Source: an uncultured Collinsella sp. (lineage in GTDB: Bacteria; Actinomycetota; Coriobacteriia; Coriobacteriales; Coriobacteriaceae). From it: 25,412 bases of DNA. The number at the start of each line of letters is the position of its first letter. The first letter of the stretch is position 1. The position numbers and the translations under genes are program-made. The stretch is from positions 1-25,412 of the forward strand of contig CABVBR010000014.1 of NCBI GenBank assembly GCA_902496645.1, read 5' to 3'. Of the stretch, positions 1 to 7,285 are shown piece after piece. Under the pieces are notes generated by a model. That model saw only the letters and a list, made by a program, of their open reading frames with translations, did no database searches and was not told the origin of the DNA.

Positions 1-563
1 CCGTCGACCGCGCCGAGCTCGTCCGCATTGCCACCGAGGTCGAGGGCCATCCCGATAACGTCGCCCCTGCCATCCTGGGCGGTGCCGTCTGTTCCTTTAC
101 GCCGACTGATTCGCTCCCCCAGTGCCTGCGATACGAGGTAAGCGATCGCCTGCGTTTTATTACCGTGATTCCGCCCTACGAGGTGCATACGAGCGAGGCG
201 CGCAAGGTTGTGCCGCAGGAGATTCCACTCTCCACCGCCGTATGGCAAATGGGCCGCATCGCCGGCATGACGCGCGGCCTGGAGACCGGCGATCTGGACC
301 TGATTGCCGCCGCTAATGACGACCGCATTCAGGAGCCCTATCGTCGCCGCCTCATCCCCGACTACAACGCTGTGCGCGACACCTGCCTTAACGGAGGCGC
401 CAAGACCATCTGGATCAGTGGCTCCGGCTCGACCCTCATGGCTGTGACCGACGACACCATCGTGGCAAAGTTCCTGCAGGTCAAACTGCGTGAACAGTTC
501 CCCAAGTGTGACACGCACATTCTGACGTGCGACACGGAAGGCGCTCAAATCGAGTACCTGTAG
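1..563 (+). CDS. thrB: Homoserine kinase, C-terminal part (5' end outside window)
   Basis: The reading frame is open from the window edge (first full codon at base 3) to the TAG at 561-563, giving about 186 residues. The visible start includes the GHMP-kinase signature EGHPDNVAPAILGG, which is the homoserine kinase form, followed by the C-terminal domain with the SGSGSTLMAV glycine-serine motif. The enzyme phosphorylates homoserine with ATP in the cytosolic threonine pathway. The N-terminal ATP-binding part is missing only because the window begins inside the gene. Its usual partners (hom, thrC) would lie upstream and cannot be seen. The stop codon is inside the outer arm of a large nested hairpin (557-743), so the 3' end of the message is expected to be highly structured. 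The family assignment is firm; GHMP relatives such as mevalonate kinase lack this exact signature and context. Confidence 0.93.
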   Translation, partial: VDRAELVRIATEVEGHPDNVAPAILGGAVCSFTPTDSLPQCLRYEVSDRLRFITVIPPYEVHTSEARKVVPQEIPLSTAVWQMGRIAGMTRGLETGDLDLIAAANDDRIQEPYRRRLIPDYNAVRDTCLNGGAKTIWISGSGSTLMAVTDDTIVAKFLQVKLREQFPKCDTHILTCDTEGAQIEYL

Positions 564-743
564 ACATCCTCCTCATATACCTGTCCGGGACGGTCGGGAT
601 GTTCCCTCAAAATCGTCCTCGCGCATGAAGGCCCCTTGTCCTGCTCCTGCGGAGCGACGGACAAGGGGCCTTCGCGCTGCGGAATGATTTTGAGGGAACA
701 TCCCGACCGTCCCTGCGCCCACCTTGCTGAGGATGTCTACAGG
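557..743. repeat. Long triple-nested hairpin at the 3' end of thrB
   Basis: Four sets of inverted arms are nested in 187 bases. The outermost arms are 557-571 and 729-743 (15 bp, perfect), the main arms 587-614 and 686-713 (28 bp, perfect), the inner arms 627-641 and 659-673 (15 bp, perfect), and the apex GCTCC-TGC-GGAGC is at 643-655. The thrB stop codon lies in the outermost left arm. Convergent genes end on both sides (thrB + and the HTH gene -), so it may act as a bidirectional terminator or an RNA-stabilising structure. There is no clear run of T after it. The same architecture with a different sequence occurs at 13053-13182. Confidence 0.9.
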
Positions 744-851
744 GACCCACGCTTTGAAGGGGCGCCGGGCTGAAATTATGGCCTTTTATTGATAGGGGCT
801 CTTGCTGGTGTGGAGCATATTCTTTAGATGAGCTTTGGTGATTTGTTTGGT

Positions 852-1550
852 TTAGGCTGCACTGGTTTCTTTGTATTCGAAGACTGGTTCTAGGAGGTCT
901 TCGATGTTGCAGTGTAAGACTTTTGCAATATCCCTCACTGTCGTTACCGAGGCTTCGTTGATGTTTCGCTGGCGCTGCTCGTACATTTGGATTGAGCGGA
1001 GTGACACACCCGATTCGTATGCTAGGTCTTGTTGGGTTTTCTTAAGCTTCCTTCTTGCTAACGCAAGTTTGGTTTGCCTGGACGCTTTTTTCGCCATATC
1101 GCAGACGAGGCGAGCCACGCGTTCCTCCGAGGCTTCGTGCCAGGGGTAATACATATTGCACAGCGCATCGAACGGAACGGCATGCAGCAGGTCTTCGAAA
1201 GACTCGCCCAGACGCCATTGCAGATATGCCAATATCCAGCCCGTCCAATACTCCGGCGTCTTCTCAAAACGATAGGTGCGGTCCGGTATAGACCCGCTTT
1301 GATATCCCGACCTTTCGGCGATAAGTGCGAACAGCTCAACACCTGATTTTCCCGATACGACCCATGCGTTGCCGCGCTCAAACTCGCGAGCTACGCCGCT
1401 CAGGCAAAAGAGCTCAGCGATCTCGGACCCTTCCGCTCCATAGTCGTTCACGGCATAGTCAAAGCAGTCGCCAAGGTTGTTCATTGCGTCCTCGAGGTAG
1501 TAGACGGGATATGTCCTACTCGGCCCACAATCCGTTAACTCTTGGATCAT
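852..1550 (-). CDS. Helix-turn-helix protein, probable antitoxin/autorepressor of the DUF3990 partner
   Basis: A protein of 232 residues from the ATG at 1550; a TTG three codons upstream is the alternative, and the GGGGAGG before it could serve either. The C-terminal third is a Cro/C1-type (XRE) helix-turn-helix, with TQQDLAYESGVSLRSIQMYE as the recognition region. The N-terminal two thirds resemble the domain found with DUF3990 genes in Firmicutes and Actinobacteria (FExGN..VVSGKSGVEL and EYWTGWILAYLQW stretches). The ORF overlaps the end of the upstream DUF3990 gene by 35 bases, so the pair is translationally coupled. By gene order and the XRE domain it is inferred to neutralise the partner and to repress the promoter through the dyads at 2218-2264. 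GC content is visibly below that of the neighbours, suggesting acquisition. The biochemical function is not shown by the sequence. Confidence 0.8.
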   Translation of the reverse strand: MIQELTDCGPSRTYPVYYLEDAMNNLGDCFDYAVNDYGAEGSEIAELFCLSGVAREFERGNAWVVSGKSGVELFALIAERSGYQSGSIPDRTYRFEKTPEYWTGWILAYLQWRLGESFEDLLHAVPFDALCNMYYPWHEASEERVARLVCDMAKKASRQTKLALARRKLKKTQQDLAYESGVSLRSIQMYEQRQRNINEASVTTVRDIAKVLHCNIEDLLEPVFEYKETSAA

Positions 1551-2199
1551 CCAAATCAACCCTCCCCGCCATTAAATCCTTGATGTCGATACCTTCAGAA
1601 TCAAATCCATTTACCGTGTCCAAGTACTTGCGCCGAGCGTTCTGCTCTCGCTCAAAACGCTTGGGATAAAACTCAGATCCCGAAGCCGGCTTCCAATCGC
1701 AGAATCTAATCGCCGAGAATGCGCGCTCACTCATAAGAGCATATTGAATGCCTAGATCGCCCAGGCGCATAATGCGCTGAAGTTGTCGGAGCGAAATCAT
1801 GCCATTAACAAACTGCCTTGCAAAAGAAAAATACGAGTCGTCGGCACGATAGCCCCGAATAACGTCGTAAGAAGAAATATCAATCAAACAGTTATCAAGC
1901 AGAAATCGAAGCCCTTCGCGCGCCAACGGCGTCGAGACATTGAATTCCCTGTTGTCGGCCAAAATCGCAAGCCAGTTGAGAATTGAATAATCGCCGGACT
2001 CCAAATCCAAAACTGAAAGGCCATCCGCATTGAGTTCGTATCGATTCGCAATGCCATCGGCCTCGGTCCGGCATGCCCATTCCATCGCCATTTCCTCATG
2101 TGGCGTGCAATAAAACCCACGACCATAGTCATTGAATTGTCTGCATTTATCCAACGACGGATGCTCGACAACAACCTCCGACCCGTGCCAAAGCTCCAT
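1516..2199 (-). CDS. DUF3990-family protein, ADP-ribosyltransferase-like probable toxin
   Basis: A protein of 227 residues starting at the ATG at 2199, which has a clear GGAGG five bases upstream; the TTG six codons earlier has none. The N-terminus MELWHGSEV and the following FNDYGRGFYCTPHEEMA match the DUF3990 signature, in which a histidine-containing first strand and a GFY motif resemble ADP-ribosyltransferase folds. The segment GIQYALMSERAFSAIRF near residue 175 is the other conserved block. DUF3990 proteins usually sit beside small or HTH antitoxin-like genes, as here. It is the first gene of the pair, read from a promoter inside a double operator. Gene body GC is about 45-50% in sampled stretches. 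Toxicity and target are inference; a phage-defence or regulatory role is equally open. Confidence 0.78.
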   Translation of the reverse strand: MELWHGSEVVVEHPSLDKCRQFNDYGRGFYCTPHEEMAMEWACRTEADGIANRYELNADGLSVLDLESGDYSILNWLAILADNREFNVSTPLAREGLRFLLDNCLIDISSYDVIRGYRADDSYFSFARQFVNGMISLRQLQRIMRLGDLGIQYALMSERAFSAIRFCDWKPASGSEFYPKRFEREQNARRKYLDTVNGFDSEGIDIKDLMAGRVDLDDPRVNGLWAE

Positions 2200-2217
2200 T
2201 GTGACCTCCAAATACAA

Positions 2218-2264
2218 ATATCACCCCAGTGATAGTGTACCAACAACTATCACTGGGGTGATAT
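2218..2264. promoter_or_regulatory. Promoter inside a double dyad operator for the DUF3990-HTH pair
   Basis: Two perfect inverted 18-base arms (2218-2235 and 2247-2264) are separated by 11 bases. Each arm is itself a dyad of the form TATCAC-N4-GTGATA. On the minus strand a -35-like TTGTTG (2246-2241) and a -10-like TGATAT (2223-2218) are exactly 17 bases apart, so one dyad fills the spacer and -10 and the other lies just upstream of the -35. This is the layout expected for autorepression by the HTH protein binding two sites. Confidence 0.75.
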
Positions 2265-2300
2265 AGATAGATGCAAACTATTGCCTGCCAAGAGCCCTTA

Positions 2301-2891
2301 CTAGAGGCAGGCCTCGGCGATGCGCTTTTTGAGTTCGTCGATGCCGGTACCGGTCTGGGAGCTTGTGATGATCACGTTTTCGGCCGGGACGTTGAGCTGC
2401 TTTTTGATGGCTGCTGCCTGGCGGGCCTGCTGGGTGCGGCTGAGCTTGTCGGCCTTGGTGAGGCAGACGATAAAGTTGAACTCGTTGCCCTGCAGGTAGT
2501 CGATCATGTCATGGTCGAGCTTGCTCGGGTCGTGACGAATATCCACCAGCGACACGACCAGGTTAAAGCTGCGCTCGGAGTCGAAGAAATCGCCGATGAG
2601 CTCGGCCCAACGGTCGCGCTCGGCCTTGGAACGACGGGCGAAACCATAGCCCGGCAGGTCGACGAAGTGCACGTCGTCAGCCTCAAAGAAGTTGATATTG
2701 CTCGTCTTGCCCGGTGTGCTCGAAACCTTGACGAGGTTCTTGCGGCCAAAAAGCTTGTTCATAATCGACGACTTGCCCACGTTGGAGCGGCCGACGAAGC
2801 TCACCTCGGGGCAGGTGGACTCGGGAATCTGCGAAACTTTGCCGTAGCTGGCAACGAACTTGGCAAGCTGGTAGTTAATGGAATCGGCCAT
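2301..2891 (-). CDS. engB: Ribosome biogenesis GTP-binding protein EngB/YsxC
   Basis: A protein of 196 residues, the usual family length. The start at 2891 is fixed by AAGGAG five bases before the ATG; the longer open frame upstream has no family similarity. All GTPase motifs are present: G1 GRSNVGKSS (34-42), TPGKT (59-63), G3 DLPGYG (78-83) and G4 TKAD (145-148). The DLPGYGFA sequence is diagnostic for the EngB/YihA subfamily. The protein acts in the cytosol in late assembly of the large ribosomal subunit and is essential in many bacteria. It lies 38 bases downstream of the nucleosidase gene on the same strand and may share its transcript. Confidence 0.95.
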   Translation of the reverse strand: MADSINYQLAKFVASYGKVSQIPESTCPEVSFVGRSNVGKSSIMNKLFGRKNLVKVSSTPGKTSNINFFEADDVHFVDLPGYGFARRSKAERDRWAELIGDFFDSERSFNLVVSLVDIRHDPSKLDHDMIDYLQGNEFNFIVCLTKADKLSRTQQARQAAAIKKQLNVPAENVIITSSQTGTGIDELKKRIAEACL

Positions 2892-2929
2892 GGACACTCC
2901 TTGGTCGTAGGTTCTTACAAAAGAGCGCG

Positions 2930-3670
2930 CTAATAGATAGCAGCGATACGGCGAACGATATCGAGCGTAATGCCACTCGCGGTACGGGCATACTCGAACA
3001 GGTCGAACTCGCGGTCGCAAATCGCATCGTACGCCTCGTCACAATTATCGCTGATAGCGCGCAACACCAGGCAATCGACACCATTTTTAGTTGCGACATG
3101 GGCAATCGCCGCGCCCTCCATGCCAACACAATCGGCATGCGTCGCCTCGATAGCGTCGTTGCGCATGGCGGCACCCGTCACAAAACGGTTGCCCGTGGCA
3201 ATCGTGCCGACCAGGAACTGCTTGGTGCCCTCGTTCGAAGCGGCTGCATTTGTCGAAGCATCGACAAAGCCACGCTCAGCAAGCACATCGGCAGCAATAT
3301 CGACCAGCGCAGGCGTCGAGCCAAACTCCTCGAGCCCCGGTGCAGACTCGGCGATAAGCGCGGTATCGGTATCCAGATAGCGCAGGCGTTTGCCAATGAC
3401 CACGTCGTCGATATGAAGCTTGGGGTTCAAACCGCCCGCAATGCCCGAAAACACAACAGCCTGCGGAGCATACTTGCTAATGAGGTGCTGTGTTGCAGCG
3501 GCGGCGTTCACCGTGCCCATGCCCGCCGTTGTGGCGACAAGCGTCAGGCCGTCGAACTCACCGCTCACAACGGTCAGGCCTGCCTCCTGTGCCTCGCAAA
3601 CGTCGCTCAGCTCTTCCTTAATCTGCATGATCTCTTTTTCGAGTGCACCGATAATCGCGATGGTAGCCAT
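2930..3670 (-). CDS. mtnN: 5'-methylthioadenosine/S-adenosylhomocysteine nucleosidase
   Basis: A protein of 246 residues from the ATG at 3670, preceded by GGGGA; a TTG at 3682 would add four residues. It cleaves adenine from MTA and SAH in methyl-group recycling and supplies S-ribosylhomocysteine. Family landmarks are visible: IGALEKE with Glu12 (general acid region), the FSGIAGG loop (74-80), VGMEGAAIAHV (182-192) with the substrate-binding Glu185, and ISDN (206-209) with catalytic Asp208. Length and motif spacing match the Pfs family. It is followed closely by engB. Confidence 0.93.
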   Translation of the reverse strand: MATIAIIGALEKEIMQIKEELSDVCEAQEAGLTVVSGEFDGLTLVATTAGMGTVNAAAATQHLISKYAPQAVVFSGIAGGLNPKLHIDDVVIGKRLRYLDTDTALIAESAPGLEEFGSTPALVDIAADVLAERGFVDASTNAAASNEGTKQFLVGTIATGNRFVTGAAMRNDAIEATHADCVGMEGAAIAHVATKNGVDCLVLRAISDNCDEAYDAICDREFDLFEYARTASGITLDIVRRIAAIY

Positions 3671-3748
3671 GCCATTCCCCAAACCTATACGAAATTCTCA
3701 ACCAAGGTATGGTACCAGCATTTTGTTTGACCTCGCCAAACGAACACG

Positions 3749-4867
3749 CTAGGCCAGCGCAGCTCGCGTATCAAACAGAGCCTTTGCAATCGCAGCCGCA
3801 ACCTCGCTCGAGCGGTCGCTCCATGGCATCGATGTCATGACGCTCATGACATAGGTACGACCATCGATGTCGATAAGGCCCGCATCGCATGTCGAATAGC
3901 AACCTGCCTCGCTGATCCAGCCGGCCTTGTTGCGCACCAAGGCTTGGTCGTCCGCAATGCCGTCACGAATAAACGATTGGGTCGTAGAGGCCAGAAGACC
4001 CGACAGCCATTGCGACGTCTCGGTATCACGGCTCAAATACTCGCTCATCTCGCGCCATAACTTGGCCGAGGTGCGCGCGCAGTAGGTTGGGAAATCGCTC
4101 ATCGGATCGAGTGCGGTATCGTAGTCGATACCAAGACCGACAATCCAACCCTCGTAACCGACACGGTCAAACGCCGCGCGTAACGCAATAAACGAATCGT
4201 TGTCCGAATTAACGACCGCGGCCTCGATCAGGTCGCGCACCGCCTGCCAGCCCATGTTGTAGCCACCATAGGTGCCAAGGGAATCATCAAGTGAGACTTG
4301 GCCCGTCTCGACCAGTGACTCGCAGATGTAGAGTACATAGAGCGCCTTATAACTGCTCGCACCGTACACCTCGGCGTCCGCGTTATACGTCACGCCCTTT
4401 CCGCTCGACAGATCGTAAAACACCACGCCCGCATCGCCCAATTTCTGGGCCTGATCAAGGGCATCTTGAAGCGCCGCGAGGCTCTCATCCTCCAGGGCGG
4501 GGATCTGGTCATCCACCAGTGAGAAGGTCTGCACGGTATCGCCTGAGGGGATATCGTTAAAGTCCGCCTTCGAAAGCCTCATCTTGAGGCTCGCTGTCGA
4601 CAGGGTTTGACTTGCGGTGGCTTTAGATTCAGAGACCTTTTTGTTTTGCGTCTGTACCGTTGACGCATCCGAGCGTGCCATTCGCTCCGACGCGTAGGTT
4701 TTGGCGGTAATTCCGAGGATAATAACCGCCAACGTTAGCATCCCAATGGCGGCAATCTTCACCCCGCGGATGCGAGCGTCTGCAAGGCCACGCGAAGACG
4801 TGCCCTTCGTCTCATATCTGCTGCCATGTTGCGGCACATACTCGTCCCGCGATGCGCCCTTTCGCAC
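3749..4867 (-). CDS. Membrane-anchored serine hydrolase, class A beta-lactamase-like fold
   Basis: A protein of 372 residues beginning at a GTG (4867) with AGGAGA five bases upstream. A short basic N-terminus is followed by one hydrophobic segment at about 37-57 and no lipobox, so it is probably a signal anchor with the enzyme outside the cell. A Ser/Thr/Lys-rich linker runs to about 100. The catalytic motifs of penicillin-recognising serine enzymes are in order: SxxK as SSYK (171-174), SDN (221-223) and KAG (314-316) in place of KTG. Related proteins are annotated beta-lactamase-like or PBP-like serine hydrolases in many Actinobacteria. True beta-lactamase activity is uncertain because the anchor and linker suggest a cell-wall role. 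It stands alone between mtnN and pflA. Confidence 0.82.
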   Translation of the reverse strand: MRKGASRDEYVPQHGSRYETKGTSSRGLADARIRGVKIAAIGMLTLAVIILGITAKTYASERMARSDASTVQTQNKKVSESKATASQTLSTASLKMRLSKADFNDIPSGDTVQTFSLVDDQIPALEDESLAALQDALDQAQKLGDAGVVFYDLSSGKGVTYNADAEVYGASSYKALYVLYICESLVETGQVSLDDSLGTYGGYNMGWQAVRDLIEAAVVNSDNDSFIALRAAFDRVGYEGWIVGLGIDYDTALDPMSDFPTYCARTSAKLWREMSEYLSRDTETSQWLSGLLASTTQSFIRDGIADDQALVRNKAGWISEAGCYSTCDAGLIDIDGRTYVMSVMTSMPWSDRSSEVAAAIAKALFDTRAALA

Positions 4868-5026
4868 GTGGTCTCCTGACTGCTACCGTTCATATACGAG
4901 CAGCATAATACCGAGCAGGCATTTCTTACCGAAGACATTCAGTCGCGTTTAAGGTGTCTCTAAAGAAACCACAAGCGTATTTATCCAAATGGCACGATTC
5001 TGTTGCGCATCTCCGCCCAAAACGCA

Positions 5027-5091
5027 GTTGCGGTGAAATAGTTCCTGTTTGGGCGGTATTAGCCGATAAACAAGAACTATTCCACCGCAAC
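5027..5091. repeat. Long intergenic hairpin (24-nt arms)
   Basis: Arms 5027-5050 and 5068-5091 are complementary at 22 of 24 positions around a 17-base loop. It lies in the 295-base gap between pflA and the serine hydrolase gene. There is no T-run typical of an intrinsic terminator. Its arm length recalls the hairpin at 22646-22697, but the sequence differs. Confidence 0.75.
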
Positions 5092-5129
5092 TTGACGGGG
5101 CTCTTTAGCAATCAACTAGGTGCCCGGGG

Positions 5130-5160
5130 GCACTCATTTAAGTCTGTCCCCAATGAGTGC
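5130..5160. terminator. Hairpin just after the pflA stop codon
   Basis: GCACTCATT at 5130-5138 pairs perfectly with AATGAGTGC at 5152-5160 around a 13-base loop, three bases after the minus-strand pflA stop. There is no clear T tract, so it may protect the mRNA 3' end rather than terminate on its own. Confidence 0.5.
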
Positions 5161-5162
5161 TG

Positions 5163-5981
5163 CTAGCCGATGGCGTTTTTGAGTTCCGCACGGCGCTTTT
5201 TCATGCCCGTCATGACTGCGTTGCGCAGCTCGGGCATGCGCGCGGTATCCATCTGAGGCACGCCCTCAAGCTTATAGGGAATGCCCAGTTGCTCGTACTT
5301 GACGACACCCATCGTGTGATACGGCAGCATCTCCAGGCCGACCACGTTATGCCACGGGGCGATCAGACGACCGAGCGCCTCGCACTCCTCCACCGTGTCG
5401 GTAATGCCCGGCACCACCACGTGACGGATAACGACCTTGATCTTGCGACGCGCGAGCTCATCGCCAAACGCCAGAATGCGTGCAGGATCGCATCCGGTCA
5501 ACTTTTTATGCTCGACGGGATCGGCGTGTTTAATGTCGAGCAGCACCATGTCGGTCTCGTTGAGTACGGCATCGAACTTCTCGGGATGCGCGGGATCGAA
5601 CGCATACCCGCAGCTATCCAAGCAGGTATGCACGCGACCATCGGGGTTATTGTGCATGACGCGGAACAGGTCGGCCAAAAACTCAGGCTGCAGAAGCGGC
5701 TCGCCACCCGAAACCGTAATTCCGCCGCTGCGGTAAAACTCATGGTTGCTCTGGAACTCGTCCATCAGATGCTCGACGGTCACCATGGTGCCGCCGTTAA
5801 CCGACCAGGTATCGGGGTTGTGGCAATACGCACAACGCATGGGGCAGCCCTGAACAAACACCACAAAGCGGATGCCGGGTCCATCGACCGTTCCCATCGT
5901 CTCAATCGAATGCACGCGGCCCAGGGCAAACGCGGAGTCCTCAGGACGAGCGTCCACACCCTCGAGCGTCATCTCAGCCAT
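5163..5981 (-). CDS. pflA: Pyruvate formate-lyase activating enzyme (radical SAM)
   Basis: A protein of 272 residues. The [4Fe-4S] ligands form the CxxxCxxC triad of radical SAM activases at Cys46, Cys50 and Cys53 (GCPMRCAYCHNPDTW). The SAM-binding GGEP motif is at 92-95, and MVLLDIKH and VIRHVVVPGITD are the later PflA blocks. It generates a glycyl radical on PFL by cleaving S-adenosylmethionine in anaerobic cytosol. E. coli PflA is about 246 residues, so this one has a longer N-terminus of some 20 residues; ATG codons at residues 1 and 4 are both possible. It is not adjacent to pflB, which lies about 7.5 kb away on the same strand, but is the obvious activator for the split enzyme there. 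Confidence 0.93.
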   Translation of the reverse strand: MAEMTLEGVDARPEDSAFALGRVHSIETMGTVDGPGIRFVVFVQGCPMRCAYCHNPDTWSVNGGTMVTVEHLMDEFQSNHEFYRSGGITVSGGEPLLQPEFLADLFRVMHNNPDGRVHTCLDSCGYAFDPAHPEKFDAVLNETDMVLLDIKHADPVEHKKLTGCDPARILAFGDELARRKIKVVIRHVVVPGITDTVEECEALGRLIAPWHNVVGLEMLPYHTMGVVKYEQLGIPYKLEGVPQMDTARMPELRNAVMTGMKKRRAELKNAIG

Positions 5982-6027
5982 TCCCGCTACCTTGCCTCTC
6001 TTTGATTTTAGCTACATAAATGCCAGA

Positions 6028-6076
6028 GCCATTCTAGCCCATACGTTTGCGTTTAAACGTCTCGGGCTAGAATGGC
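6028..6076. terminator. Hairpin between degV and pflA
   Basis: GCCATTCTAGCCC (6028-6040) and GGGCTAGAATGGC (6064-6076) are perfect 13-base arms, with an inner ACGTTT/AAACGT pair (6043-6060). It lies downstream of degV on the minus strand. A short T run follows only on the plus strand (CACGTTTTAA), so direction and efficiency as a terminator are unclear. Confidence 0.6.
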
Positions 6077-6154
6077 ACGTTTTAATCTATCCCCCATTAC
6101 CGTGACGGGAGCCCATGTCGAGATGTGAAGGCGAAGAATGCTCGCCTACAGCCT

Positions 6155-7009
6155 TTACGCCTTGAGCGTGAGCACCGCACCGAAGGCGGTCGGGCCGCAA
6201 TGGCTCGAGATGACACCGCCGACCTGAGTCCAGGTAACGTCTTTAAAGCCCAGGTCGTGCGCATAGACTTCCATGTCGTCGCGCAGCTCCTGGGAAAGGC
6301 CTACCGAATACGCCAGGCCAATGTGCGAGTAGTCAATCTCGCCCTTCGCAACCATGTGGTCAATAAAGGCGCGGGCGCACTTGAGCATAGAGCCGCGGAA
6401 CTTCTTGGTCGCCACAAACTTACCGCCCGTCACCTCAATGCAGGGCTTAATCTTGAGCAGGTGGGCGCCAAGGAATGCCACGTTGGACAGACGACCTCCC
6501 GCCTTAAGGAAGGCTAGGTCGGTAGGAACAAAGCCCAGCAGCACACGGTCCATCACCGAATTGGTGAAGGCGAAAATTTCGTCGACGGTGGCGTCGGGGT
6601 GAGCCTCGATGTATTTGGCGGTCTCGACGGCAACGAGCGACTGGCCCACCGAGACAAAACGCGTATCCATGGAGAATACGTAGTCGCGGCCCTTAGCCGC
6701 AATCTTGGAGGACTGATGCGAGCAAGTCGTGACTTCGGAGTACGCAAGATGCAGAATGGTCGCATCGGGCTGCTCGGCATGGATACGGTCATATACGTGC
6801 GCAAAATCTGCAGGCGCGCAGCCGCTGGTCTTGGGCATTACGCCAAACTCGTTGCAGCGCGAGTAAATCTCGAGTGGATCGATGGAGCCGTCCTCGACGG
6901 TCTCGTCACCAATCGTGACATGCATGGGCACGCGCACGATGCCGTAGCGCTCGCAGAGCTCCGGCGTCACATCCGACCCAGACTCAACCACGATTACGTA
7001 CTTGCCCAT
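6155..7009 (-). CDS. DegV family fatty-acid-binding protein
   Basis: A protein of 284 residues, matching the DegV family length. The start MGKYVIVVESGSDV at 7009 is chosen because it aligns with the family N-terminus (hydrophobic strand then SxSD); 37 upstream codons in frame look non-coding. The fatty-acid site block TSGCAP is at 61-66, HLAYSEVTTCSHQS at 87-100, and the later LKAGGRLSN and IKPCIEV blocks are present. DegV/FakB proteins bind a fatty acid and can present it to a FakA kinase for entry into phospholipid. No fakA is visible, so the exact FakB role is inference. No strong Shine-Dalgarno precedes the start. Confidence 0.88.
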   Translation of the reverse strand: MGKYVIVVESGSDVTPELCERYGIVRVPMHVTIGDETVEDGSIDPLEIYSRCNEFGVMPKTSGCAPADFAHVYDRIHAEQPDATILHLAYSEVTTCSHQSSKIAAKGRDYVFSMDTRFVSVGQSLVAVETAKYIEAHPDATVDEIFAFTNSVMDRVLLGFVPTDLAFLKAGGRLSNVAFLGAHLLKIKPCIEVTGGKFVATKKFRGSMLKCARAFIDHMVAKGEIDYSHIGLAYSVGLSQELRDDMEVYAHDLGFKDVTWTQVGGVISSHCGPTAFGAVLTLKA

Positions 7010-7285
7010 TATTATCACGACCCATCTCGACATTGGCTTTTCAATACATGGCACGCGCCGCCGCACTGTTGCACAACGGCGTCCAAGCGCCAAAGAGACG
7101 CCGCCCCTTGCGCACAACAAAGGACAGCGTCTCCCTGGAAAACTCCGTGCTAACCTGAGATTCTACACGGTTTATTACTAAGTGTTACTTACTCCGCAAA
7201 CGGTCGCTATACGCGATAAACGGTAGTTGGCCGCGGCAACTGCGATTCATTTCGCCCAGCAAGTCCAATCGTGCCCCATGCACGG
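7010..7285. other. Gene-free gap between the fructoside locus and degV
   Basis: No coding sequence of quality is visible. The stretch holds a short direct repeat (AAACGGT at about 7199 and 7220), a small dyad TCGC/GCGA between the copies, and an imperfect GTTGGCCGCGGCAAC palindrome near 7227. This could be the 3' end of the GH32 transcript and the degV promoter, but no convincing promoter boxes were found. Confidence 0.5.

Noticed and set aside
5157..6005. A 282-codon open frame on the plus strand
   Set aside because: Antisense shadow of the radical SAM activase, whose cysteine triad and GGEP motif prove the other strand.
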